A DNA stretch of 64,000 bases, taken from assembly GCF_016862175.1 (NCBI RefSeq), contig NZ_BOML01000053.1, forward strand, positions 30,798 through 94,797, given 5' to 3'. Both the position numbers and the translations under genes were made by a program. The DNA comes from Paractinoplanes durhamensis. GTDB taxonomy: Bacteria > Actinomycetota > Actinomycetes > Mycobacteriales > Micromonosporaceae. The notes beneath the pieces were generated by a model, which was not told where the DNA came from, made no database searches, and saw nothing but the letters and a program-made list of their open reading frames with translations. Below are positions 7,554 through 15,731 of this stretch, piece by piece (within the stretch, counting starts at the first letter, position 1; each line of letters starts with the position of its first letter).

Positions 7554-8387
7554 TCAGTTCGAGCCGGCGCTCGCCGACACGGCACTGCTGGGCGCGGTCG
7601 ACGCGCCCGTTCCGGCGACCACGATCGTGACCCTGGTGTCCGGTGGGACCTCCTGCCCCTCCGCCGGATCACTGTCGATCACGGTCCCCGCCGGTGCGGT
7701 GCTGTCCCGATAGAGCACGCGGTAGCGCAGGCCGGTCTGGTTGAGCGCGTCCCGCGCATCGTCCAGGGCCAGCCCCAGCAGCGCCGGCACGAGCACTTCG
7801 GACTGCGTCGGCTCGGTGGTGGTCGGGGACGCGCTCGGCGTCGTCGGCTGGCTCGACGGCGTGGTCGCCGAGGCACTCGGCGCTGCGCTGGTCGCGGCCG
7901 TGGTCGTGGGGGTGGTGGCCGGCTTGGTGTCGTTGCCGGAGTTCTGCACGATCAGGTAGATGCCCCAGCCCAGCAGGGCCAGCAGGATCAGCACCACGAT
8001 GCCCACCACGATCGGCATCCACCAGCGATCCTTCTGGACCGCACCCGGCGGCGGCCCGGCCTGCCAGTCGGTGTCGTAGGACGAGCGACCCGGCTGCGGC
8101 GCCCGCACCTCGGCCCGCCCCGACCACACCGGCTTGGCTCGGCTCGCCGCCCAGTCGTCCTCGGCCGGCGGCATCACCGAGGTGGCATCCGCCCGCGGCG
8201 TGACCCTGGTCGCCTCGTCCCGGATCGCGCCCTGATCGAGCCGAGTCGCGTCAGCATCGGACGGGAGAATGTCACCGTCCGCGACGGTCGCATCCGGCTC
8301 CGGTGATTTTGGCTTGCCACCCGAGGCGCCGGCCTCGGTCTCGTCGAAGGGCGAGAAGCTCCGCGTCTCGTCGCTCTCGTCGGACAT
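7554..8387 (-). CDS. single-pass membrane protein with one PASTA domain
   Basis: The product has 277 aa. A long acidic, Thr-rich cytoplasmic region covers 1-120 (with ADATRLDQGAIRDEATRV repeats of a D/E-A-T-R type). One membrane helix lies at about 124-147, a Ser/Thr/Pro linker at 150-196, and an extracellular PASTA domain at about 199-259 (VLVPALLGLALDDARDAL, SDPAEGQEVPPDTRVTI). PASTA domains sense peptidoglycan fragments and usually sit on PknB kinases or penicillin-binding proteins. Here there is no kinase domain. The cytoplasmic ATR repeats are possible kinase substrates (inference). Confidence 0.85.
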   Translation of the reverse strand: MSDESDETRSFSPFDETEAGASGGKPKSPEPDATVADGDILPSDADATRLDQGAIRDEATRVTPRADATSVMPPAEDDWAASRAKPVWSGRAEVRAPQPGRSSYDTDWQAGPPPGAVQKDRWWMPIVVGIVVLILLALLGWGIYLIVQNSGNDTKPATTPTTTAATSAAPSASATTPSSQPTTPSASPTTTEPTQSEVLVPALLGLALDDARDALNQTGLRYRVLYRDSTAPAGTVIDSDPAEGQEVPPDTRVTIVVAGTGASTAPSSAVSASAGSN

Positions 8388-8528
8388 GTCGCTCCTCCGC
8401 GTCCGTCACCCGCACGGGTCAAGGTACTCAATCTTGGTGCACATGTGTTACTCAGGCGGGCCGAAGCCCCGCACTGACCACCACTGATGGATTCGCAGGC
8501 ATAGGAAGTGACCGCTACAGTGCCCCGC

Positions 8529-9914
8529 ATGGCCGACAAGGGCTGGACAGGACGTTTCGCCACGGCGGCCGGAGTCGCCGCCGGCACCGGTGCCGCACAA
8601 CTGGGTCTGGGCTACGGCTTGGGCGTGGTCGTCTGGCCGGTGGCCACGACCACCGACCCGAGCGTCTGGCTCGGCAGTCTCGGCTGGGCCACCTGGATCA
8701 CCGCGAGCGCCACGGTCTTCGGCGCGATCATCGCAAGCCGGCCCGCCGAGGCGCAGGCTGAGCGGTCACGCGGGCCTCTGGCGGCCGCCATCGCACTCTG
8801 CGCGGGGGTCGGGGCCCTGGTGGCCGTCGCGCTGATCGCGCTTCCAGCCCGAGATTCGGTACGCCTGGAGGCGCGCTCCCCGCAGTCGATAGCAGCCGCG
8901 TACGCGTTGATCGGCATCGCGCTCGGCGTCCTGGTGGCGTATTGGGCGGTGCGTTCCCGCCCGGTGGGCGCCAACCTGATCGCCACCGCGGCCTGGCTGT
9001 GGGCGCTGGCCATCACGTCGATCGTGATGGAGCTGTCCCTGCATCGCGCCTCCGCGACCTATCTGACCAGCTGGCAGTTCGCCGAGGCCACGTCCGGCGG
9101 CCGCTACGGCACTATTTACTGGCCGAGCGCCCTGCTCACGCTGGGCGCGGCCTTCTTGATCGGCATCATCGCCGCCGCTCCCGCCGCCGGGCGCGGCAAC
9201 CTGGGCCTGGGCACCGCCACCTCCGGCGCCGTCGGCCCCCTGCTGGTGGCCGCATCGTTCCTGGTCCTGGCCCCGCGCCTGACCGGCGACCTGGGCCCGC
9301 TCGAGTCCGCCTACCTGATCGCCCCGTACGCGGTGCTGGCCGGCCTGGCCGGCTCGGCCCTGACCGTCTCGGCCGCCAAGGCCCTGGCCAACCGCCGCGG
9401 CTCGGCATCGCCGGTCGCCGTCGGTGAAGAGGAGCCGGCCGACGATCCCGCATTCGCGGCTGGATCGCCTCGCCGCCCGTCGCCGATCGCCGCCACGTCG
9501 TCCCCGGCCGTACCCCAGCCGGCCCTGGCCGCTGCTGCTGCCGCCGCGGCCGCCGCATCCACGCCGACCGGGCGCGCCAAGCTGCCCGCCCAGGCCAAGC
9601 CGGCCGACCCCGCGCCGAAGCCGGCAACACCGTCACCGAAGGCGGACGACTCGGCCAAGCGCGATTCCCGGCCCAACCCGACGCCGGTCGCCGCGGCCAA
9701 GACGCCGACCCCGCTCAACGAGCCGCCGAAGGCGCCGACCGCCGTCAACGACCCGGAGATCGCCGCCGCGGCCCGGCCCGGCCGGCTCCGAGGCCGGAAG
9801 GCCACCCAGCCGGCCAAGGCCCCGGCCCCCAAGGAGGTGCGGTCGACGGTCACGCCGCCGCCCGACGCACCGACGGTCGCCCGGATCAACCCGAAGCCGA
9901 CGGCCGACGACTGA
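8529..9914 (+). CDS. multi-pass membrane protein with Ala/Pro/Lys-rich tail
   Basis: The product has about 461 aa. Residues 1-300 hold around seven or eight hydrophobic segments (for example GVVVWPVA, ITASATVFGAIIA, ALIGIALGVLVAYWAV, LLTLGAAFLIGIIAA). From about residue 300 the protein becomes a disordered tail of alanine runs and PxP/K repeats, a typical actinobacterial cytoplasmic extension. No transporter or enzyme motif was recognised. The frame is open from GTG 8508; ATG 8529 was preferred but neither has a strong ribosome site. Divergent from the PASTA gene. Confidence 0.75.
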   Translation: MADKGWTGRFATAAGVAAGTGAAQLGLGYGLGVVVWPVATTTDPSVWLGSLGWATWITASATVFGAIIASRPAEAQAERSRGPLAAAIALCAGVGALVAVALIALPARDSVRLEARSPQSIAAAYALIGIALGVLVAYWAVRSRPVGANLIATAAWLWALAITSIVMELSLHRASATYLTSWQFAEATSGGRYGTIYWPSALLTLGAAFLIGIIAAAPAAGRGNLGLGTATSGAVGPLLVAASFLVLAPRLTGDLGPLESAYLIAPYAVLAGLAGSALTVSAAKALANRRGSASPVAVGEEEPADDPAFAAGSPRRPSPIAATSSPAVPQPALAAAAAAAAAASTPTGRAKLPAQAKPADPAPKPATPSPKADDSAKRDSRPNPTPVAAAKTPTPLNEPPKAPTAVNDPEIAAAARPGRLRGRKATQPAKAPAPKEVRSTVTPPPDAPTVARINPKPTADD

Positions 9915-9935
9915 CCTGCCGGCAAAGCGGCCGGC

Positions 9936-11405
9936 TCAGGCGACCGGCCAGGTGTGCACCGGTTCGTCGGTGTCCTGGTGGAGGCGGTAGAGCCGGAGCA
10001 TCTCGTGCAGAGCCGCCTGCCGGCTGAGACCGCGGCGTTCGGCGTTCCGAACCGTGGCCGTCTGCCAGGTCGCGCCGTTCTGGCCGGTGCGGCACCGCTC
10101 GTCGATGATGCCGAGCAGCGCATCGCGGTCGGCCGGGTCGACGCCGAAACGATCGAGGCCCTGGTGGGCCTTGGGTAACAGCACCGAGCGGACCAGGTCG
10201 GTCACCGCGATCTCGCCGATCCGCGGCCAGCGCATCACCGCGTCGAAGCCGTCGCGCGCACCACGGTGAAAGTTGTCCGCGGCGTCCGCGAACGGCAGCT
10301 GTGACCAGATCGGTCGTTCCTCGTCGGCGAGCTGGCGGGTCAGGCCCAGATAGAAGGCGGCGTTGGCCATCAGGTCGGCGACGGTCGGACCGGAGGGCAG
10401 CACCCGGTTTTCCACCCGCAGGTGCGGCCGGCCCTCCATGACGTCGTAGACCGGGCGGTTCCACCGGTAGACCGTGCCGTTGTGCAGCCGCAGCTCACCG
10501 AGGTGCGGGATGCCGCCGGCGTTGAGCACCTTGAGCGGGTCCTCGTCGTCCATGATCGGGAGCAGCGGCGGAAAATAGCGGACGTTCTCCTCGAAAAGGT
10601 CGAACACCGAGGTGATCCAGCTTTCGCCGAACCAGACCCGCGGGCGGACCCCCTGGGCCTTCAGCTCGTCGGGTCGCACATCGGTGGCCTGGTCGAAGAC
10701 GGCGATCCGGGTCTCGGCCCAGAGCCGGCGACCATGGAACCAGGGAGAGTTGGCCCCGACCGCGACCTGCGGGCCGGCGATGGCCTGGGCCGCATTCCAG
10801 TAGGGGGCGAAGCGGCCGGGCGCCACCTGCAGGTGGAACTGCACGCTGGTGCAGGCCGCCTCGGGCACGATCGAGTCGCTGGAGCTGCGCAGTCGCTCCT
10901 CACCGCGGATGTCGAGGTGGAACTGCTCGCCGCGGGCCCCGGCCATCTCGTCGTTGAGCAGCCGATAGCGCTCGTTGGCGGACAGGTTGGCCAGCACCAG
11001 GTCGTCGGCGGTGAGGGTGGGCAGCATCCCGATCATCACGAGGCCGGTGTCGGCTTTCGCGGCCCGTTCGGACGCCTTGCGAAGTCTGTCCAGAATGTCG
11101 CGCCGGTAGGCGCCGAGCTCGCCGACCGGCCGTGGCGGCTCGTTCAGCTCGAGGTTGAACAGCCCCAACTCGGTCTGGAAAGCCGGATCGGCCAGGTGGC
11201 CGAGCACCTCGGCGTTACGCATCGCCGGCCGGCCGTCGTCCTCGACCAGGTTGAGCTCGATCTCGAGCCCGGTCATCCCCTCCCGCTCATCGAACGCGTC
11301 GGCGTCGAGCATCTGCGCGAGCGCATCCATGCAGCTCCGCACCTTGTGCCGGTAGTTGACCCGGTCCTCGGGCGCAAAGGCGATGGTTGCGAGTTCTTTG
11401 CCCAC
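9936..11405 (-). CDS. glutamate-cysteine ligase family protein (GCS2-type)
   Basis: The product has 489 aa and is a complete GCS2-type carboxylate-amine ligase. Visible features are the metal-binding GLEIELNLV near residue 46, a TSVQFHLQV segment, a substrate-loop region with ANSPWFHGRRLWAETRIAVFDQ, and GTVYRWNRPVYD followed by HLRVENRVLPSGPTVADLMAN. These enzymes join the gamma-carboxyl of glutamate to cysteine using ATP. In actinobacteria relatives serve ergothioneine (EgtA) or unidentified gamma-glutamyl compounds; no other egt genes lie nearby, so the product is unknown. The C-terminal helices (EMLRLYRLHQDTDEPVHTW) are typical of the ~490-aa group. Confidence 0.88.
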   Translation of the reverse strand: MGKELATIAFAPEDRVNYRHKVRSCMDALAQMLDADAFDEREGMTGLEIELNLVEDDGRPAMRNAEVLGHLADPAFQTELGLFNLELNEPPRPVGELGAYRRDILDRLRKASERAAKADTGLVMIGMLPTLTADDLVLANLSANERYRLLNDEMAGARGEQFHLDIRGEERLRSSSDSIVPEAACTSVQFHLQVAPGRFAPYWNAAQAIAGPQVAVGANSPWFHGRRLWAETRIAVFDQATDVRPDELKAQGVRPRVWFGESWITSVFDLFEENVRYFPPLLPIMDDEDPLKVLNAGGIPHLGELRLHNGTVYRWNRPVYDVMEGRPHLRVENRVLPSGPTVADLMANAAFYLGLTRQLADEERPIWSQLPFADAADNFHRGARDGFDAVMRWPRIGEIAVTDLVRSVLLPKAHQGLDRFGVDPADRDALLGIIDERCRTGQNGATWQTATVRNAERRGLSRQAALHEMLRLYRLHQDTDEPVHTWPVA

Positions 11406-11516
11406 TTACCCTCCAGGCACCGGCAGGCACCAAACGGACTCGATCACCACCCTGTGAGCGAACGTGTGCGCTCGGTCCACCTTGCCATCCCGGACGGGCG
11501 TCCGCCAGACAACAAC

Positions 11517-11547
11517 GAGCCGCCGTCCAGAATCCGGACGGCGGCTC
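11517..11547 (-). terminator. intrinsic terminator after yceI-like gene
   Basis: Twelve-base perfect stem GAGCCGCCGTCC / GGACGGCGGCTC with a 7-nt loop. On the minus strand it is followed by GTTGTTGT. It lies 26 nt past the stop of the YceI-like gene. Confidence 0.8.
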
Positions 11548-11572
11548 GCATGTGGACAAATGGTCCGGGGGG

Positions 11573-12148
11573 TCAGTCCTGGCGGACGGCCTCGCCCTCG
11601 ATCTCGATCTTGATCTTCTTGCCGACCATGACGCCACCGGACTCGAGGGCCATGTTCCAGGTCAGGCCCCAGTCCTCGCGGTCGATCTCGGTGTGCGCGC
11701 TGAAGCCGAAGACACCCTTGCCGTACGGGCTGGTGGTGGCACCCTCGAACTCGACGACCAGCTCGACCGGCTTGGTCACGCCCTTGATGGTGAGCTCACC
11801 GTCGAGGACGAACTCGGCGCCGGCGTGCGACTTGATGCCGGTGCTGCGGAACTCGATCGTCGGGTACTTCTCCGACTCGAAGAAGTCGCCACTGCGCAGG
11901 TGATTGTCCCGGTCGACCTGGCCGGTCTCGATGCTGGCCGTGTTGATCGAGGCGGTCACGCCGGACTGCAGCGGGTCCTCGCCGATCGTGATGGTCGCGG
12001 TGGCCTCGGCGAACTGACCGCGCACCTTGCTGACCATGAGGTGTCGCGCCACGAAGCCGACCCGCTTGTGCGCCTGGTCCAGGTCGTAGGTGCCGGCCAC
12101 CGGGATCTGCAGACCCTCGAACGGGCGGGTGCTGACGACGTCGGTCAT
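11573..12148 (-). CDS. YceI family protein
   Basis: The product has 191 aa, a full YceI domain: a lipocalin-like beta-barrel that binds long polyprenoid lipids. Signature pieces are GTYDLDQAHKRVGFVARHLM, VRGQFAEATATI, ASINTASIETGQVDRDNHL, FFESEKYPTIEF and LTIKGVTKPVEL. No signal peptide is present, so it is cytoplasmic, as is common for actinobacterial members. It is divergent from a MarR regulator, a frequent pairing, and is probably controlled by it in response to organic or oxidative stress. Confidence 0.93.
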   Translation of the reverse strand: MTDVVSTRPFEGLQIPVAGTYDLDQAHKRVGFVARHLMVSKVRGQFAEATATITIGEDPLQSGVTASINTASIETGQVDRDNHLRSGDFFESEKYPTIEFRSTGIKSHAGAEFVLDGELTIKGVTKPVELVVEFEGATTSPYGKGVFGFSAHTEIDREDWGLTWNMALESGGVMVGKKIKIEIEGEAVRQD

Positions 12149-12244
12149 GACTGGTTTCCTTCTTTCGAAGCACTGCGGGGATGATTGCGTGACACAGCAA
12201 CTATAGCGGCGGCAATATTCCGCTTGTCAAGTGACGGAGGTAGG
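12149..12244. promoter_or_regulatory. divergent yceI/marR control region with palindrome
   Basis: The 96-nt spacer holds the palindrome CTTG-T-CAAG at 12223-12231 and an imperfect repeat GCGG-N7-CCGC just before it. TTG/CAA half sites are usual for MarR-family operators. CGGAGGTAGG precedes the marR ATG at 12245 as a strong ribosome site. Confidence 0.45.
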
Positions 12245-12745
12245 ATGGCGTCTGTGAGTACCGACCTGGATGACCCCCGCTTCACCGCGGCCGGCCTGTT
12301 CGCTGAGGCGTACACAGGGCTGACCGCTCGTTACGCTGCACAGTTCGAGGAGCACCGCCTCTCCGCCGTCGAGTTCGAGGTGCTGATGCGCCTCGCCCGT
12401 TCGCCCGGCAATCGCCTGCGGATGACCGATCTCGCCGGCCAGACCTCGCTGTCCACCAGCGGCGTGACCCGCGTGGTCGACCGGATGGATCGGGACGGCC
12501 TGGTGTGCCGCGAGGCCTGCCCCAGCGATCGCCGCAGCTCCTACGCGGTGATCACCGACGCCGGTCGCGTCCGGCTCGACGAGGTTCTCCCCGGCCATCT
12601 GGCCCTCGTCCAGCAGTGGTTCATCGGACAGCTGTCGCCGGCGCAGCTGGCCGGCATGCTCGACTCGCTGCGAACGATCCGGGATGCCGTGAACCCGTGC
12701 GCCACGGCCGGTAGCGACGACGCTACTCCCGCCGAAGCTGCTTAG
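12245..12745 (+). CDS. MarR family winged-helix transcriptional regulator
   Basis: The product has 166 aa. The winged-helix core is clear: EFEVLMRLARSPGNRLRMTDLA, then QTSLSTSGVTRVVDRMDRDGLV as recognition helix and CREACPSDRRSSYAVITDAGRV as wing. The start ATG is set by GGAGGTAGG directly upstream; an open frame continues to 12185 but lacks such a site. MarR proteins bind as dimers and release DNA on binding aromatic ligands or on cysteine oxidation. The stop codon lies within the left end of an inverted-repeat element. Confidence 0.92.
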   Translation: MASVSTDLDDPRFTAAGLFAEAYTGLTARYAAQFEEHRLSAVEFEVLMRLARSPGNRLRMTDLAGQTSLSTSGVTRVVDRMDRDGLVCREACPSDRRSSYAVITDAGRVRLDEVLPGHLALVQQWFIGQLSPAQLAGMLDSLRTIRDAVNPCATAGSDDATPAEAA

Positions 12746-12911
12746 GGGCTGTCCTGCCGATTACGTGGGAGCGAGGCGAGGTCCTCTCTGTGTCGTCTGG
12801 GTGCGCGGCGCGGGCGCCCGGATACCGGTGTTGTATCTGGGTGTTGGCGCCGTGCGGCCAGACGGCGGCTGGGCCACGCCGCAGCCCCGCGTAATCGGCA
12901 GGACAGCCCCT
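12744..12911. mobile_element. 168-bp MITE-like element with 22-bp perfect inverted ends
   Basis: The left end AGGGGCTGTCCTGCCGATTA... (12744-12765) and its exact reverse complement (12890-12911) enclose 124 bp without a gene. GGGGCTGTCC-type ends are usual for several insertion-sequence families, which suggests a non-autonomous derivative. The interior also pairs partly with itself (GTCTGGGTGCGCGGC against GCCGTGCGGCCAGAC). The left end supplies the marR stop codon. No obvious target-site duplication was seen (TTA left, TCA right). A structured RNA or bidirectional terminator is the alternative. Confidence 0.6.
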
Positions 12912-13097
12912 CAACTCGCAACCGGCAGAAATACCGGCAGAACCGCGCCGCGCGTTGGTCTAAACGGACATATCTTCCGGGTCGGTCAGACTCCCGTGGC
13001 TACTGTGATCAGCGCAAGGGGGATGCGGCGCGACCGAGGCGACGTACGGGGCTGACGGGGGAGCTTCGTTCTCGCCGCGTTACTGGTGGGGCGTGGC

Positions 13098-13134
13098 GAC
13101 GGCCGGCGCGTGGGGGGCACGATCGCCGGCCGTC
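13098..13134 (-). terminator. hairpin after the HTH-ATPase-TPR gene
   Basis: Eleven-base perfect stem GACGGCCGGCG / CGCCGGCCGTC with a 15-nt loop, 27 nt past the stop codon on the minus strand. No T-tract follows. Between this and the inverted-repeat element (12912-13097) no gene is visible. Confidence 0.55.
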
Positions 13135-13160
13135 AGCGCGCCGAAGGACCGGTCGGCGGG

Positions 13161-15614
13161 TCACCCCACCACCTGGGCGGTGATCGCCGGGCCGAGCCGG
13201 TCCCGCTCCCGCGGCAACAATGTGATGCCACCCGACCGGCAGAGGTCGGCCATCCTCAGCACCGCCGCCGCCCGGTCTTCCTGATTCGGTGTGCTCACGA
13301 TGAAGCCGGCCAGGGCCTCGACCACATCCCGCAGGTCATGCGCTCCCTCGTAGGCCTCCGCGGCCCGCGCGAAGCACTCGGCCGCGCGCTTCTGCTCACC
13401 CAACTGCAGGGCCACCGCCGCCTCGACCACCGCCGCCGGCCCGTCCGGCGCCTGGTCCTCCGGCAGCCGCAGCCGCTCCAGGATCTCCTGCGCCTCGACG
13501 ATCCGGCCCGACTCGGCCAGCGCCAGGCCGATCGTGACGAGCAGTCGCCGCCGGTGGTTGGGGTCGCCGACCCGATCGAGCTCGGGCATCGCGCTGCGGC
13601 CCAGCCGCTCGGCCTCCTCCGGCCGGCCGTCGAGCCGCGCCACCTCGGCCAGGTTGGTCAGCGCCACCGCCCGCAGCCGCTCCTCGCCGCACCGGCCGGC
13701 CAACTCGTCGACCGCGGCGAGGCGCCGTCGCGCGGCCGGCAGGTCCCCCTCGCGGATCTCGTGCCAGGTCAGGTTGTTCTCGGCGACGGCCATGTCGCGG
13801 ATCCTGCCGCTCTCGCGGGCCAGGGCCAGGGCCGCCGCACCGTGCCGGCGGGCCTGGTCGTGGCCGCCGATGGTCATCCACAGCGAGGCGAGCTGGGTGT
13901 GCGCGGCGAGCTGCCCGGCCCCCGAGCCGAGCCGCTCGAACTCGGCGACCGCGGCGGTCGCCGAACCGATCTCCTCGGCGCCGGCCCCGTGCTCGAGCGC
14001 CAGCTGGGCCAGACCGACCTTGGCCCAGGCCCGGGTGGCCGGGTCGGCGTCGGCCGTGCGCGGGTCGTCGAGCAGGCGGCGCAGCCACTGCCGGCCGCTG
14101 ACATCCCGCCCGCGGAACCGCCACCAGCGCGGCAACGCCGCCGCGATACGCAGGGCGGTCTGCGGATCCTCGGCGGCGGCGAACGCGAGAGCGGTGCCGA
14201 GGTCGCCGACCACGTCGTCGAGGCGGGTCGCGGCGTCGGTCAGGCCGGTGCCGATCAGGTCGGGGGCGATCTGCTGGGCCAGGTCGGCGAAGACCAGGGC
14301 GTGCCGGCGCCGGGCGTCGGTCAGCTCATCGGCCGCGGCGGCCCGCTCGGCCGAGTAGTCGCGCACCACGTCGAGCAGCCGGAACCGGAAGGTGCGCCGG
14401 CCGCGCACGTTGAGCAGGCCGAGCTCGAGCAGGCGGTCGAGCAGGTGCACGACGTCGGCGCCGTCGGTCTGGGTGCCCTCGGTGATCTGCTCGGCCAGCG
14501 CCAGCGACCAGCGGTAACGGAACATCGCGAGGCGGCGCAGTGCGTGCTGCTCACCGGCGTTGAGCAGCCGGTAGCTGGCCGCCACCGCATCCCGCAGCGA
14601 GACCACGCCGTCGGGTGCGCCGGCCGGGCGGTCCAGGTCGAGGACGCGGTCACCGTACCGCTCGAGGATCTCGGGGATGGTGAGCACGCGGCCGCGGGCC
14701 GCGGCCAGCTCGATCGCGAGCGGGATGCCGCCGAGCCGGCGGACCAGGGTGGCGAGCGGCTCGATCTCGTCCGGCTCGAGCTCGGTGTGGCGCACCCGGC
14801 CGAGCCGGTCGAGAAAGAGACCGACGGCGGGGTACGCCGAGATCGCCGCGATCGTGTTCGCCGTCTCCGGGGGCGGCGCGACCAGCGGGGCGAGCGGCCA
14901 GACCCGCTCGGCGGGCAGGCCGACCGGGTGCCGGCCGGTGGCCAGGAACCGCATCGCCGGGAGCTGGTCGAGCAACCGGCTCAGCGCCTCGGCGCCGGTC
15001 TCGGGCGCGCGCTCCACCCCGTCCACGAAGAGCAGCGCGGCCCGGCCGGCGAAATGGCCGGTCAGATCGTCGGCGCGGCCGACCCCGAACACGGCCGCGA
15101 TGCCGCTGAGCATCTCGCCGACCGACAGGCCCTCGGTGATCACTATCCCGGCCACCCCGCCCGGGTACGCCGTGGCCGCCCGGTGCGAGACGACCAGGCC
15201 CAGGCTGGTCTTGCCGACGCCGGCGATGCCGACCAGGGTGACGCCGCGCGGACCGTCCGAATCGGAGAGCCGGGCAACCAGCTCGGCGGCGTCGTCGTCC
15301 CGACCGATCAGCTCGATCGTGGGAGGCATCTGCAGGAAAGGGGTCGGCGGCAGCGCTTCCTCGGCGTGGCCGCGGGCGGCGGCGAGGAAGGTGTCCCGCT
15401 CGGGGCCGGCCAGTCCGAGGGCGGCGGCCAGCAGCTCGACGGTGGTGCGCTGCGGGCGGGAGGCCCGGCCGCGCTCCAGGTCACGAACCGTGCGGACACC
15501 GATCGCGGCCCGCGCGGCCAGCTCTTCCTGGGTCAGCTTGGACCGCAGACGGTGCCGGCGCAGCACGACGGCAAAGCTGCCGCCGCCCTGGCCCGCACCC
15601 CCATCTGCCGCCAT
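13161..15614 (-). CDS. HTH - STAND-type ATPase - TPR transcriptional regulator
   Basis: The product has 817 aa. An XRE-type HTH covers 14-70 (FAVVLRRHRLRSKLTQEELA, then VRTVRDLERGRASRPQ). A NB-ARC/STAND ATPase follows, with Walker A GIAGVGKTSL at 129-138, Walker B LLFVDGVE and a sensor LATGRHPVGLP. The C-terminal half is a helical repeat array resembling TPRs. Such proteins are signal-responsive activators that oligomerise on ATP binding. No target can be named; it is flanked by the inverted-repeat element and the acyl-CoA dehydrogenase operon. The opposite strand carries a 1801-codon open frame that is an artefact of this gene's codon bias. Confidence 0.9.
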   Translation of the reverse strand: MAADGGAGQGGGSFAVVLRRHRLRSKLTQEELAARAAIGVRTVRDLERGRASRPQRTTVELLAAALGLAGPERDTFLAAARGHAEEALPPTPFLQMPPTIELIGRDDDAAELVARLSDSDGPRGVTLVGIAGVGKTSLGLVVSHRAATAYPGGVAGIVITEGLSVGEMLSGIAAVFGVGRADDLTGHFAGRAALLFVDGVERAPETGAEALSRLLDQLPAMRFLATGRHPVGLPAERVWPLAPLVAPPPETANTIAAISAYPAVGLFLDRLGRVRHTELEPDEIEPLATLVRRLGGIPLAIELAAARGRVLTIPEILERYGDRVLDLDRPAGAPDGVVSLRDAVAASYRLLNAGEQHALRRLAMFRYRWSLALAEQITEGTQTDGADVVHLLDRLLELGLLNVRGRRTFRFRLLDVVRDYSAERAAAADELTDARRRHALVFADLAQQIAPDLIGTGLTDAATRLDDVVGDLGTALAFAAAEDPQTALRIAAALPRWWRFRGRDVSGRQWLRRLLDDPRTADADPATRAWAKVGLAQLALEHGAGAEEIGSATAAVAEFERLGSGAGQLAAHTQLASLWMTIGGHDQARRHGAAALALARESGRIRDMAVAENNLTWHEIREGDLPAARRRLAAVDELAGRCGEERLRAVALTNLAEVARLDGRPEEAERLGRSAMPELDRVGDPNHRRRLLVTIGLALAESGRIVEAQEILERLRLPEDQAPDGPAAVVEAAVALQLGEQKRAAECFARAAEAYEGAHDLRDVVEALAGFIVSTPNQEDRAAAVLRMADLCRSGGITLLPRERDRLGPAITAQVVG

Positions 15615-15731
15615 GGTCTGAACTTATGCACGTATGCGCGTACGAGCGAGCAGACATCCAACCCTGTCGGAAAGGAGACGGAACTCTGGTCCTCATTTGC
15701 CCGGTCTATCCACAGTGCTGGGGAAACGGCC

